Positions 10,376 through 22,316 of a DNA stretch of 64,000 nucleotides are shown piece after piece. Every line of letters starts with the position of its first letter. The stretch's first letter is position 1. Source of the DNA: Guadua angustifolia (taxonomy: Eukaryota > Streptophyta > Magnoliopsida > Poales > Poaceae); assembly GCA_036346375.1 (NCBI GenBank), contig CM070501.1, positions 54,787,326 through 54,851,325 on the forward strand, given 5' to 3'. A program made the position numbers and the translations under genes. Under the pieces are notes generated by a model. It made no database searches and was not told the origin of the DNA. It saw only the letters and a list, made by a program, of their open reading frames with translations.

Positions 10376-10661
10376 TTTCCTCCTTCAAAAGTTTTCAAAT
10401 AACATAGAAACTGCAGTAATACCTACTTGATACACTACAAGCAAATCTTTCCTATGTCCGTTTCAAAAAATAGAAATTTCACAGAAATTCAAAAAGGATT
10501 TATATTGACCATAATGTAATTTCTACCTTTTTTTTTTCAAACATGCCTATATGGCTACGTACTCACTTTAGTCACAAATAGTTATTGTTTTAGACATCGA
10601 TACAATCTCTAAAACACACCTCTCGCCACTATTTTTTATTATAATTTATTCATAAACTCAA

Positions 10662-10870
10662 GTGTCTAGGAAGCACTTGAGTGTTTTCTTATAAATAGCA
10701 CTCAAAATTTGAGCATTTCATGCATGACCTTTTTTACATCAATTATATACTAGTTTTACACACTTGGTGTCTAAGGAGCACTTGAGTGTTTTCTTATTAA
10801 ATAGCACTCAAATTTTGAGCATTCTATGCATGGCCTTTTTTACATTAATTATATACTAGTTTTACACAAA
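10662..10870. repeat. Two direct copies of a 105-bp unit
   Basis: GTGTCTA(A)GGA/GAGCACTTGAG begins at 10662 and again at 10767. The copies run nearly identically through AAATAGCACTCAAA, TTGAGCATT and TATACTAGTTTTACACA. An inverted echo, CACTCGAGTGCTATTTAGC, lies at about 11050-11070, so the pair may be one side of a larger inverted-repeat element ending near 11080. Confidence 0.75.
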
Positions 10871-11415
10871 TTAAATTATGTAAAAATAATGTAACAATTT
10901 GTAAAAAAAAGAACAAACCAAACTATAAGGAACACAACAAACAAAATGTGGATCACAAAGTTAGATATTGACATCAAAATGAGGAAGCACAATATGGATC
11001 ACAAAGTAATATCTAATAGACAAAAAAAATTGAGTGCTAATAAACAAAAAAACACTCGAGTGCTATTTAGCAATATATCATGAAAGTACTTTTTGATACA
11101 AATCACGCATATAATTTTCATATATCCAAGATAAATATTTAAAAATATAGTACCAGTTAAAATTTTGAAATTTTAACTATGTGATAACTTATAACCTGAG
11201 GGAGTAATCAGCACGTGCACTCTGCAACATCGTCCTCAGGGCAACCTCTCCGGCCCTAACATTGTGACACCTCGGGATCTGATCGTTAGGGTACACAGAC
11301 AAGGTCTTCTCCAAGTCAATGCCCTTGCAATTTAATTTTTGCATTTTTAATGGCGCCCTGTCTCTGCTCCATTGCCAAGTCTCCAGGCCCTCCACGGCAT
11401 ACGGCCAGGCCCCTC

Positions 11416-11462
11416 AACGCACACACACACGCTCAGAGCCTCAGACACACACACACACACAG
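11416..11462. repeat. (CA)n microsatellite, interrupted
   Basis: Two CA runs are separated by GCTCAGAGCCTCAG. Minus-strand ORFs through it are low-complexity Cys/Val products and not genes. Confidence 0.85.
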
Positions 11463-11770
11463 CACTTGTAAATTGTAATCCTGTTCCACTCCACCAAGCA
11501 AAGCAATAGAAGAAGAATAAATGCAATCCGTTCCAGGACACCCATTGGCCCAGGAACGAGCAGGCACAGAAAACGGGCAGTAAATGTGAGACATCGCGAC
11601 GATGTCAAATATAGACGCCGCGCTGACTTCCAACTTTGTCGCTGATTGGTATTTCTTTTTAATGCCACGTAGACAAAGAAGCTACTAAAATAACTAGATT
11701 ATATCTAATTACTATCACTAAGCACCATATCCAATGTATACATATAGATAATATAAAGTAAAGATAGATA

Positions 11771-12038
11771 TTCTCTCTGTTTCTGAATGTATGTCATTCT
11801 AGTTTTTAAATTTTATTTCTAAATACATGTCATTTAACAATTTCGATACAACTTTAACTATTTTTCCCTTTGCATGCATACCCTACTATTTGTTATTAAT
11901 TGATATGAAGTAGAGGAGCAAACATCATCCGTGAGCAAATAAGTGAGCTAACGAAGGAGGATGATTTGGTCATTTTCTATACGTGCCTTGGTTAGAGTGC
12001 AAAATTTTAAAACGTTATTTATTCAGGAATAGAGGGAG
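11771..12038. mobile_element. Stowaway-like MITE
   Basis: The left end TTCTCTCTGTTTCTGAATGT and right end ATTCAGGAATAGAGGGAG are inverted partners of the CTCCCTC(C/T)RTTCC type. Both are flanked by the dinucleotide TA, the target duplication of Tc1/mariner-type Stowaway elements. Length is 268 bp with no coding potential. Confidence 0.65.
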
Positions 12039-12888
12039 TATTTATTAGGGCAAAGATGAAACATCACACTAATATTACATTGAAATATAAAATACGTCAT
12101 ATATTTGTGAACAAGACTTAAAAAAAAACGTCATATAAACTTTAGACAGCGGGGGTATTTTTTTCCATCAAAATTTGATGGTATCCAAATGTATGAATCG
12201 AACACATTTGTAACGACAGATTTCGGTATGAAATGTTCAGAGAAAAATATGCTTTATATTCTACGTACAAAATATATCTCAATGACAGTCCTACGCTTCG
12301 AAAAGGTTTTGACCGTCATTTCCATTAGCGGGTTGTTTACAGAAAAAGTAACTGGGCATGAAGATACTAGATGGTCATGACAGACCTAATTACAAAATAT
12401 GTTTACTACAATTGATGAAGCTTTTTCTTATTGTTGAAATTGTCATTACGGTCAGTAGGAGAGATGGTACAATCAGCCCTCATTATGTAGGAAACTGGTC
12501 AAGTCCAACCTTTGAAACTACGAGACAAATATGGTGGAATCAGCAACCATGATGGGGCTATGCATGTCTATTTAGCACTCCTTCCAGTCAGTGCAACTGA
12601 TTACACGATCTTTCTAAATCTCCTTGACATGGTCCTAATAAATTTTCAGTCGACTTAGCTGACTAGTGCGATAATGACACCTGTATGAACAACTCTTCAC
12701 TTGTTGCGATAATACCATGATCAATGAGTAGCCTATATCACGAGATTTACATAATTGATTTAACGACAGCAAAAAAAAATAAAATCGGTGTGGCATTTTC
12801 TTCTACCTATGCGGTTAATGCTGTCTATTCTCCCCGGCAGAGAACTTGGATGAAGTTCCTGTGCAGTTGTAAGATCATCGAACAGTTT

Positions 12889-13174
12889 CAGACCCTGTTT
12901 AGGGGAATTTAGCTTTTCTAAAAAGCTACTTTTTAGCTTTCTAGAATGAAAAGCAGTTGTAACTTTTTTATAAGAGATCGTTTGATAAATAACTAATTTT
13001 TCTCATTAATAAGCTGCAAAAAGAGATCTAACTCAGCTTACAGTTTTTTTAGCTTTTGCTAGTTATATATAGCTTCTAGTTTATACCAACAGACATTTAA
13101 AAGTTGAGTTGTTTGAAGGGCTTACTGGTTTTTCGAAAGCCGAAGTTGCCTTAAAGCCCTCAAAACAGAGCCTC
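12889..13174. mobile_element. hAT-like MITE
   Basis: CAGACCCTGTTTAGG at the left pairs imperfectly with CAAAACAGAGCCTC at the right, the CAGRCCCTGTTTgg type of end common in grass hAT MITEs. The interior repeats AGCTTTT/AAAAGCT in both orientations. I could not confirm an 8-bp target duplication. Confidence 0.55.
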
Positions 13175-13374
13175 AACCATAGTGTATTGTTGCAGTATCC
13201 GACTTGCTACAGTTTTTTTCTAAACATTGCTCGGATAATCTAGATCATCATTTTTATCCAACAGTTAATCAGTAACTCCTAAAGTTGCAGGCTTGCAGCC
13301 CATTGGATCTCTTTATGTGAAACATGAAATGTCAAGTGTTTTATTGTTTCAAACTATTGCCAAAGGGGAAGTAA

Positions 13375-13725
13375 GAGCAACTCCAACCCAAACCTCTATA
13401 TTTTCCCCCTAAATCACTTATTTAGGGGTGGTATAAAAATTAGGGGTACTCCATATCAAATTTGTCTCCAACCCATACTCCCTATTACTCACCCCTATTA
13501 TTTATCTAAACATTATTATTACTTTGCACCCATGAATTATTATTTTAAAATGAATAAAAAATGCCAAAGAAAATAATAGGGCAAAGAGAAACCCCTAGAT
13601 GTAGGGGTGAGAGAGTACTCCTAAAATAGGGGTTTATAATAGGGGTTGGGTTGGAGCTTATATTTTTCTAAGTCTCTTTATAATTTAGGATAGGGGGAGG
13701 TTTAGGGGGTGGGTTGGAGTTGCTC
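13375..13725. mobile_element. Tourist-like (PIF/Harbinger) MITE
   Basis: The termini GAGCAACTCCAACCC and GGGTTGGAGTTGCTC are perfect inverted repeats flanked by TAA on both sides (13372-13374, 13726-13728). Length 351 bp. The interior has CCCCTA/TAGGGG repeats in both orientations. It contains no genes. Confidence 0.9.
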
Positions 13726-14262
13726 TAACCCTCGCAAAGATACGGTGAAGAAGAGAAGCACCCTATAGGGTCTGCACATAAACTGTATAAACAACCGTCG
13801 ACACTGCAATTCAGGGGCGTTTTTTGCCGGCAACCGAGAAGTTGGCAAACCGTCCATACATTATGTCGTTTTATACTAGAAAGCGCCATGTTTTTTGAAA
13901 AAAAAAATGTTGGGCCTTGCCGGTGACTCTTCTCCCGGAGTTGTAGATCTACCATCCATACGCAATGTCATTTCGCAAAGGCAAAAGTGTCAGGCTCCTC
14001 CGAAACATACATAGAAAGGCTAATAAATCCATCCGTAAGCTACGACACTGCATGATACGTGCAACTATTTCACTGCATGTACAACTCTCTTCTCGAAAAG
14101 TAGAATAAACACTCTTATCACATTGTAAGTACCTCAGCAAGTTTACTCAAACAATTTCATTTCTACTATTTTTAAAAGGACAGGATCAACATCAAAAATT
14201 CGAAACACATCCCGCTAACCAGTTCAGCCATAAGTGAGGTGGGAGCTCTTTTATGGTATATT

Positions 14263-14460
14263 AAGATCCTATTTGGCAGGGATTTAACTTCACCAGATTC
14301 GATTCGGGAAGCTGGAGTTGTGAATACATTAAAAGTGTTTAGATTGATAATCTTGTTTACATTTTAGACCAAAAATATAAACTTAATTCACTTTATTTTA
14401 ACCTACAAATTTCAGATCTCAGGTGAAGCTAGAATCTGGAGCTCTACCAAACAGACCCTA
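14263..14460. mobile_element. hAT-like MITE, short
   Basis: GATCCTATTTGGCAGGG at the left is inverted-similar to CTCTACCAAACAGACCCTA at the right. The interior has CAGATTCGATTC/GAATCTGGAGC in opposing orientation. The target duplication is unclear. Confidence 0.55.
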
Positions 14461-14837
14461 AATTCAACGTGGACCGCTCATTGTTTTCGATCATATAGAT
14501 TATATTAGCTAGTGTTTACATCTACTTTATCTGATAGCAGAGTAATAAAAATATTATTAACAAATTAATAACTAGATCTGAATTATACTAACCACTGTAT
14601 ATTATTGGTATAATACACGGTAAAACCTCCGGAGAATCTGATCTAGCCGCACACACCCAGAATCAAAAGCCAGCCGAGTCGCACGCATTTTGCCAACATA
14701 TTCCGAGGGTTGGAAATCCAGATCCCAAAGCTCCAATTTCCTTCCACAACCCCAAAAGCCCATAAAAACTACAACCCTTCACCCTGCCTCGCCAGTCGCC
14801 GCACCCCACTCCCATAGGCAAAGGCGACACTTTTATC

Positions 14838-15454
14838 ATGGACGCCACCGTCACCCAGCCCCAGGAGCGGTCTGCGCCGCCCTCGCCGCTGCCGCTGCCG
14901 CTGCCGCTGCCGCAGGCGGCCGCCGACCCTTCGAACCCCTTCCCCACCACCTTCGTCCAGGCCGACACCAACTCCTTCAAGCAGGTCGTCCAGATCCTCA
15001 CCGGCACGCGGGAGACCGCCGCGGCGGCGGCGGCGGGAGGGGCCGCCGGCGCGCCGGCGGCGAAGCCCGCTCCCCGGGGCCCAAGAAGCCGGCTTTCAAG
15101 CTCTACGAGCGGCGGAGCAGCATGAAGAGCCTCAAGATGCTCTGCCCCCTCCTCCCGGCGGCCTTCGCTGGCGGCTCCGGCGGGTTCTCCCCGCGGGGGT
15201 TCTCGCCACGCGGGGTGGAGGTGCTGTCGCCGAGCATGCTGGACTTCCCGTCGCTGGCTCTGGGGAGCCCCGTGACGCCGCTCCCGCCGCTGCCGGGGTC
15301 GGAGGAGGCCGCCGCGGCCGAGGACCGCGCCATCGCCGAGAAGGGGTTCTACCTCCATCCGTCCCCGCGCGGCAATGCCGGTGCTGGCGGCGAGCTGCAG
15401 CCTCCGCCCAGGCTGCTCCCGCTCTTCCCCGTGCAGTCGCCGTGCCGGCCGTGA
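14838..15454 (+). pseudogene. VQ-motif gene with an apparent 1-base loss
   Basis: VQ proteins are small plant cofactors that bind WRKY transcription factors and are often MAP-kinase substrates in the nucleus. The 5' frame starts at 14838 (MDATVTQPQE) and holds the VQ motif FVQADTNSFKQVVQILTG at residues 39-56, matching FxxxVQxLTG. Reading this frame onward gives nonsense and a stop at 15123-15125. A frame shifted by one base from about 15075 gives GPKKPAFKLYERR, SSMKSLKMLCP, Ser-Pro rich segments (SPSMLDFPSLALGSPVTPL) and IAEKGFYLHPSPR, ending at 15454. These are the conserved C-terminal blocks of the VQ4/VQ13-like group. The break falls in CCCCGGGGCCC at 15072-15082, where one missing G would explain it. 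Total length would be about 205 residues, normal for the group. It has no intron, as usual for grass VQ genes. It could be a live gene with a sequence error or a recent null allele. Confidence 0.85.
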
Positions 15455-17432
15455 CCTGGCCGAGCGTTCTTGGCTTCTCTCTAGGCTCGCTCCTCCTTGG
15501 TATGCTCTGCTTGTCCGGTTGCCGCTAATTGCTAGGCTCGTGGAGTGGGAGGTCGATTTGATCCGTGGATTCTTTGTTCCTCCTCCTCCCTCCTGTGAGC
15601 TTTCGGACTTCGAAGAATCCGTGTATGTCCTTATGTTGTAATCTTAGTGTTTGTAACAGTAATTTGGCGCATAAAAGAGATTAATTGATCACCCGGTCCG
15701 AGTGTTCTTGCCTCTTTTTCTCTCTCTTAATTATTGGCTAGATTCATACTAGATTTTAGCTTGGCATGTTTCCTTTTATCGCTTCGTGAGCTTGCTTTGA
15801 CACTGTAGTACTAGTTTGGCAGTCCAAATCTTGTACATTAAGCTGTTGGAATTGAGTTTTATGTGGGGCAAGTGGATGCTCAAGTTGGCATTTTCTATGG
15901 CAGGTAAAATATGCAAAACCTGAACATGAACTGACTGTTACTGTGAGTAGGAGTTAGAAGAATTGGTCTGATTTTAGATGACTGCTACTACTCTGTATAA
16001 GACTTACTGCAATTTCATAGTACTATAGTATCCTAAAATGGCATTTTTATCACAGTTAGTACCAGTTACTCCTTATTCTCATTTCGCCACACAAACACAC
16101 ATAACTCACTGGTGAAGATCAGTTAAGAAAAAGAACTTCATCTGAACAGAGGGGCCCCTCACTTAAGCTTTGTTTCAAGGAAGTGGCAGCTGAAGGAGGC
16201 ATTCATTGTCCATGAAAGGCAGCGATGCTCAAAGCAGGGAGCTTTTTGGAGCCCCTTCAAGAATTGTCCCCTCTTTGCAGCAAAATCAGATTGAAATCTG
16301 GTAACACATTGATCTGCATTTCACCCTGGTATAGAACAACACCAAAGGGCGCTAAAAGCGGCGGCATCTTTTGCAGGAGAGCAAGAGCAAACCAAAGCAA
16401 AATGCTATTTTCTTTTCCTAATCACATTGGCTACATGGTGGTGGTGGTGGTGGGAGTGGGAATATGAGACTGATCAAAAGGAGTGGGGAAAAAACAATAA
16501 TGATTCTGGTGGTGGTGAGCTCCACCATTTGCATTGGCGCATTAGTAAAAAACTGAACTGGGGGGAAAGTTGCCAGCCAGCTTTTGGAGGAGCGAATTTT
16601 TCTCCCTCTGGAGTCTGGAGTGAAAGGAGAAAATTTTTGGAGGGAAGGGGAGAAGAGTGGCCCACTTCGGTCAGGCTCAGCTGCTCAGCAAGCTCAGTTC
16701 ACTTCCCCGCTCATGCATACATGATACATGGATGGATCCTGTAGCAACAGTAGGGAGCTGCTCTGGCTTGTCAGAAGTTGAGCGTATCTCAGATCTGTCG
16801 CCCATGGTCACAAGCAACTGGGGACTGGCCGACTGGGTTACCGCCGAGGTTCCAAATCACGATGAAATTTTAAAAATCTCAGTTGAGATTTTGAATTTCG
16901 GTTGAAAATGAGATTTTAAATTCTAGTGAAATAAAAAAATTTAAAATATGTCATCACAGACGGTTTTTGATAAAACCATCTGTGATGTGAACATAAGGTA
17001 TTTTGACCGGATTTAAAGTTTTTTAGACCGAGATTTCAGTGTTTCTTGCCGAGATCTCGGAAATCCCGGTAAAAAAAGCCGATTTGAAATTTACTTTTTA
17101 AATTTAGTCCGAAATTCTGAGATCTTACCGAGATTTTAGATTACGGTCACCTCTGAGATACGATTTAAAACCGACATTTTAAACCTTGGTTACACTAGTT
17201 AATCAACACACTCCTGCAGCTCCTGGTTCAAGTCTGCTTCGAATGTACGAATTTCTCGTAAAACGATATAATGTTTATAGATATTTCGGATAAATTCTAG
17301 TGTTCCAAACAGGACATCGGTAGTTTGTATTGAGTTTCACGCACGACTATTTCATCCAAAAACTTAAACCGGTGGCAAAATATGTTCAATATAGTTCAAA
17401 AGTTTAGACTTTGGAGGAGACTGTGGGGATAA
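15455..17432. other. 3' flank of the VQ gene and intergenic DNA
   Basis: The first 220 bp look like a 3' UTR with ATAAAAGAGA near 15672. A (GGT)n run lies at 16437-16457. Between 16870 and 17190 a repeat family full of GAAATTTT/GAGATTT words appears. It includes a hairpin at 16950-16993 (ATCACAGACGGTTTT paired with AAAACCATCTGTGAT). No gene is supported. Confidence 0.45.
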
Positions 17433-17532
17433 TCTCTATTACTTCTAATTAGAAGTTAGTGGCGAGACTAACTTGTTTATTTAGAATATCTTTGATTAGT
17501 CTCATCGCATTGAAAAATGGAAAACCCAAGGT

Positions 17533-20404
17533 ATGTTTGCATATTCATTCTAGTTTGTAGTTTAACTTGAAAGTCTCTTTGTATTGATCGATTAGTTATT
17601 GACACATATAAGGATCAAGACAAAGAAACTAAATCTTGAGTATATGTTTGAATTGCCTAATTATAAGTATACTCATGGTAATATAGGATATACTCCAATA
17701 CGATCAAATTGGATATGTGCATATTATGTCCAGTCAATTATATCTATGCACATATACATGTGGGTGTATTCTATAGTTGATGATTTAGAGTAATGATCAT
17801 TTCCATATAATTTACATATAATGGATCATTACTTTCCATCAACATGAGTATATGAAAACTTGTGTAGTTAATATATACTCATATCAATTTAAATGATAAT
17901 TTAAATTGAGTTCATTTGTCTTGTTAATCATTAAAGAACATTTCATCATGTGTTGATGGTGTTCCTTGATTAATTAAGGAGAATGAATAGCTCTTAAGTA
18001 TAATAAAGCATGTGTTGCATTATTATACTTAAGACACATTTACAATCATTTCAATTGATTTAGGTTGTGCTCAATTGATCTAGAGGCATCCATTATGTGT
18101 TAATGGAGTGCAAAAGATAATTGAGATAACCATGCATCTTGGACTAACTATTTTATGAGTTGTGATTGAGTTGGGTCCAAAGATGGATGAGATGATGAGA
18201 CGGGACAAGGACTGCATCATGAGTTGATGGGCGCCAAGAGTGGATCCCAAGTAGAGTCGAGTGGATGTCCCGGGGAATATCAAAGTGAAGATCATAAAGA
18301 CCCCAAAGGATTGCTTGCTTGGCGCATGAAGGTATAATTAGATAGGCTAAGGACTTTGTAGTCTTTGAGTCTAAGGTTTTATCGCCGTGCTATTAAGAGG
18401 GTCGTTCCTTTGCTTGAGCTTCATCATGTGTTGGTGATCTCATTCGCGTTCACTCAAGCTCAAATCTTATTTGATTTGGTTTTTGCATATGGGTTAACCA
18501 TTTGGCATGTGTTGCGAATGGGTTAAACTTATGTTTGGTTGCATTTGGTTTTCGTGACAATGCTTTGATTTGCATGTGTTGCAAGAAGTGATAAGCTAGT
18601 CGTTGGCTTTTGTGTGAAGTTCACTTTTGCATGTGTTGCATTAGTTGAAGCTTCACGCTTTTGTTCATAAAACAAATCTTTATAAAACCTTGGTGTTGCT
18701 TGGAGCTAAGTTTTGCATGTGTTGCAAAAGGAGAGAGCTCAAGCATGATTTGATGTTTGTGTGTTTGTATGGAGCTAGAGGCTTGCATGTGTTGCAGTAA
18801 AGAGCTCATACGTGTGATTTGGTTTTGGTGTGAAGTTTGGTTTGGTGTTGCATTGAACTAGAGAATTGCATGTGTTGCAATTAGAGAGTTCATGCATCTT
18901 GATTTGATGTTGCTTGGAGCTAGACTTTGCATGTGTTGCAAAGAGTAGTGCTCAAGCATGAGATATGTTTATTGTGTTGTTTGCAAGTTCGTTGCGAATA
19001 AACCGAGGTTTATGAGTCCGAATTCGAGAGCATGTAAGTGGGGCTTGCAACGGTGTTGGCAAGTTGACCGGGTCTTGTGTTGACCTTCACATGGCTAGGG
19101 GAATTAATCTCATAAACTCAGGTTTGATTTGCTTAATACGTTTTGCAAATAGTCTTTGAGTTGGTTGTGAAATGTGTTTTCGCAATTTAGTTTGAATTCT
19201 TTGAGCATGGGCTAAGTTGGTGCAAATGTGTTTTTCACGTGTGTTTGATCATGTGTTGATCATCTAGAGGCTCAAAGAATGGGTTTCGGTTTTTGGAGAA
19301 ATGGATTTCGGAGTTGAATTGGTTTTTCTCCTCGTGGCTCAAGATCAAGCATGTTTGGGGTGTAGTACCGTAAGGGCTGTGACTACCGCCTTTGGTTGGC
19401 AGTAGCACTTTTCCAAAGGCGTGTTTTCTTAGGCGCTGTGGCTTCAAGACTACCGCTTGGTGAGCGGTCAGAGTAAGAATGCGTACTCATGGCCCTTAGA
19501 GGCGAGTAATCTGGAAATATGTCCGCTGGTCGGCATCACAGCAGACTCAGTACTATCCTGCCCTTAGAGGCGGTAGTACCGCTAAAAGGCTGATTCACCA
19601 TTTGCCCTCAAACGCTAGTTTTCTTGTGGGGGCTTGGGGCAAGTGTTGTCGGTGTTGTTCTTGTGTGTGGGAGTTGTGTGCATGTATTGCTCTTCTCCCT
19701 TGCTTCTTGAGCTTAAGAATGAGACTAATTGCATGTGTTGCAATTAGGAAGTGATTTGAGAGGCTCTTGTGCATGTGTTGCACTTGAGTGAAGCCTTGTG
19801 CATGTGTTGCACTTGGTGATCACCGGGAGCGCATTTGTTGTGCCCGGTGAAGTTCAAGCAAGGAGCGGCTTATTACTCTTGGAGGTTGCCGACTCCTAGA
19901 CGGCGTGAAGGCTGCGCGGAGCTCTCGAGGTGTGAGAAGCCCTGAAGTTTGTGAAGGTTCGGGTTGAGCCTACGCTACGAGCGTGAAAAACCACGACTAG
20001 TGGAAAGAGGCGGTGCTCGAGCGAGCCGGTCCAAGTGTGGGCTAGCCTCAACGTGGACTAGGAGACCTAGCAAGTCTCCGAACACCACGGAAAAACATCG
20101 GTTGCCTCTTGTCTCTTTACATTCAAGTATTTACCTTTTGCATATTATTGATTGCTTGAATTAGAATTGCTTAGTATTAATTGTTTGATCAATTTAGCAA
20201 TTTATACATAGAGACATAATTTAGTTAGTGCACTAGTGAGCCTAGTTGATTTAGGCTTTAATTGTCAAAACCTATTTATCGCTTCCGCATATATCTTTGA
20301 TTAGGTTTTGACATAGGGGCTAATTAGAGCGAATTGTTTAGTGAGCGATCGAATTTCGTAAAACGCCTATTCACCCCCCCTCTAGGCGCATCCTCGACCC
20401 TACA
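17533..20404 (+). mobile_element. Sirevirus-type Copia LTR, apparently solo
   Basis: The 3' part reads AAAACGCCTATTCACCCCCC then CTCTAGGCGCATCC and ends ...CTACA, the signature 3' end of Sirevirus (Maximus/SIRE) LTRs in grasses. The usual TTGGTATCAGAGC primer-binding site does not follow, and no gag or pol is found, so this is probably a solo LTR. The left boundary is set where both copies in the window begin (TTTGCATATTCATTCTA). A 5-bp target duplication was not found. The body carries roughly a dozen copies of GCATGTGTTGCA between 18008 and 19812. Confidence 0.6.
18008..19812. repeat. Dispersed GCATGTGTTGCA motif cluster
   Basis: The 12-mer GCATGTGTTGCA (or one-base variants) recurs at about 18008, 18505, 18574, 18629, 18715, 18785, 18868, 18929, 19731, 19771 and 19800. 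Spacing is irregular at 40-90 bp, mostly just after a TTG/TTTT run. Related CATCATGTGTTG words lie at 17945, 18421 and 19249. It is internal to the LTR and repeated in the second copy. Confidence 0.85.
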
Positions 20405-20764
20405 AGTCATCCGTTCTCTTTCAAAGTATCTGATCCATTGGATCTGAAATAATCAGTTGAAATGAAAGGGGATTTAACCCAATAGTCCCATCCCTTCCTC
20501 TCGTCTTCTCACACGCTCACGCAGTCCGAACTGCTCTAACCACGATATCTTTCATATCAAACCACTTTGACCCCGCACCACCTCCCCCTCCCTTGTTCCG
20601 GCACGCTAAGCTGTTCCTCTCAAATCTCTCAGCTCTTCCTCTCAAATCTCTTCAAAGGAACAAGTCTTTCCTACTATTAAAACATAACTAAAATTAGTGC
20701 TATTTGCAAATAATTTTTTTGTCGTAAATTAAATTTCTATTGTAATGCACGGACACATAACTAG

Positions 20765-21293
20765 TAACTATCTACTATTTCACAAGCACAACAACAATGC
20801 AACGATGGGGCAGATTTTGTCTATTTTAGGTGTTCTAAAAACTAGCTGAATTGTCAAGGCAATTGTGCGGTTAGATTTGAAAATGTTACTGAATTTGCTA
20901 TATAACTCTTATCACTATGGTTAAAAATATAATTTTATTTGTTATATAATATTTATATTCAATTATTGTGTATCATTATAATTTGATCTTACGAAGTAAG
21001 CGGTGAAGATCATTTTTCTATTCTCTCTATTAACGCGGAATTTCTATGATCTCCCATCTTCATGTGTTAATGTAGGAATTTCAACCCTCGTAATAAAGGA
21101 GTAGGCTTGAATCCCACCATAAGTAGTATGTAGATGAGAACAATCAAATTAACACCTAAATCACATTTTGGAACGTATTGGAGCTTATACGAATTGCTTA
21201 AGAATTGTTGGCCCATATGACTTCAAACTAGATGCCGTGTGGTCCTTTATTGCATGGTGTACATAAAAAAATCAGGGGCATTGGCATTCATTA
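20765..21293. other. Short intergenic stretch between two Helitrons
   Basis: AT-rich DNA with no supported gene or repeat end. Confidence 0.4.
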
Positions 21294-22304
21294 TCTCTAC
21301 TGATTCTAATTAGAAGTTAGTGGTGAAATGTCCGTTTTCCACCCTTACCCTGACGCGTGTGCGCACCTGTGTGACTGAGTAGGAAGTGGGTAGTGACCAC
21401 CCTGGTAGATTGGATTGGATCATCCTGTTGCGAGAGGTAAATGAATATGCATGACTCATTTATCGCTTTCCTTTCTTTCATTGATCTGGCATTCGAATCG
21501 GCGACGATTGCTCCTGATGCTTTTCGGATTTGATTGATTGATTCCTTCGAAAGAAGCAAAGCTCCGATTTATGGAATTGGGTCTCTTCTCGTCTCTTTCC
21601 TTTTTGTTGTCTTCGTTATTCGATGGTTTTTTTAGTCTGGATTCCATAGACATCTCCTCGGTTGCTGAATCTATATAACCTTACCGCTTCTTGCCTCTCC
21701 TGCAGATGTGTTGAGCTTATCCGTTGAGCAGAGGTAATGGAAGACCTTCTTGATCTCGTTGATGCGGCACAGGGGCAAGTCGCCGGTGATGGACGGCGAG
21801 ATAGGCTAGCGGCATTGCTGAAACTCGTGCACGGTGGATGATGTCAATAGGTTGAAGAAGGCGCTCGCGGGGGGAGGCGAGGAGGCAGTGGAGCTGATTG
21901 ATAGGGTGGGGCTATGTTATGGCTAGAGTAAGGTGTACGAGCTACGCACACCGCTGATGGTGGCAACCACATATGGATGATGCCTACATCTTCAACGCCT
22001 TTGCGCCCATAGGGCAGCAGATGATGCCTCTCTCAGTCGATCGATCGATCTCGAATTATGGCGTTACAAATTTACAATTCCAAGTGCTGTGATGTTATTA
22101 TTTAATTTTGTAAAATTAAAGATAATTTTAAACTCGAGTTTGTAAACAGGTGCTTGGAATTTATATGCTTAGATGAATTGATTTAAACATTTAACCATTG
22201 CACATTCAAAGTGAACATTATTATTCAAATAAGGTTAGTGCTCTTTGCAAATAAATTTTTATCGTAAATTGAGTTTCTATTGCAACGTACGGGCATATGG
22301 CTAG
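21294..22304 (+). mobile_element. Helitron carrying a gene-like fragment
   Basis: It begins TCTCTACTGATTCTAATTAG, ends TTGCAACGTACGGGCATATGG then CTAG, and is inserted between A and T with no target duplication. About 1.0 kb. The interior at 21730-22020 is GC-richer and looks coding: ATGGAAGACCTTCTTGATCTCG opens MEDLLDLVDAAQGQVAG, then RLAALLKLVHGG and LKKALAGGGEEAVELIDRVG, broken by stops and frameshifts. This resembles a captured exon of an ankyrin-repeat-type gene (a later LMVATTYG-like piece), but the parent is not certain. A deleted copy of the same fragment lies at 29199-29562. Confidence 0.7.
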
Positions 22305-22316
22305 TAGAAGAAAAAG

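Larger units (their letters stand above)
17433..20764 (+). mobile_element. Helitron with nested Sirevirus-like LTR
   Basis: The left end TCTCTATTACTTCTAATTAG and the right end AATGCACGGACACATAACTAG match the neighbouring Helitrons. It sits between A (17432) and T (20765). About 2.9 kb of the interior is a Copia-type LTR (separate entry). Removing it leaves roughly 0.45 kb, about the size of a non-autonomous Helitron. There is no Rep/helicase gene. Confidence 0.6.

Noticed and set aside
14663..15358. 231-codon minus-strand ORF over the VQ gene
   Set aside because: Antisense shadow of a GC-rich coding exon; Arg/Ala/Gly-rich with no domain.
16200..16480. Possible microRNA precursor
   Set aside because: I could not find a convincing long stem or a known mature miRNA.
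17533..20404. CRISPR-like array from the regularly recurring 12-mer
   Set aside because: Repeats are too short and irregularly spaced, in a plant LTR.
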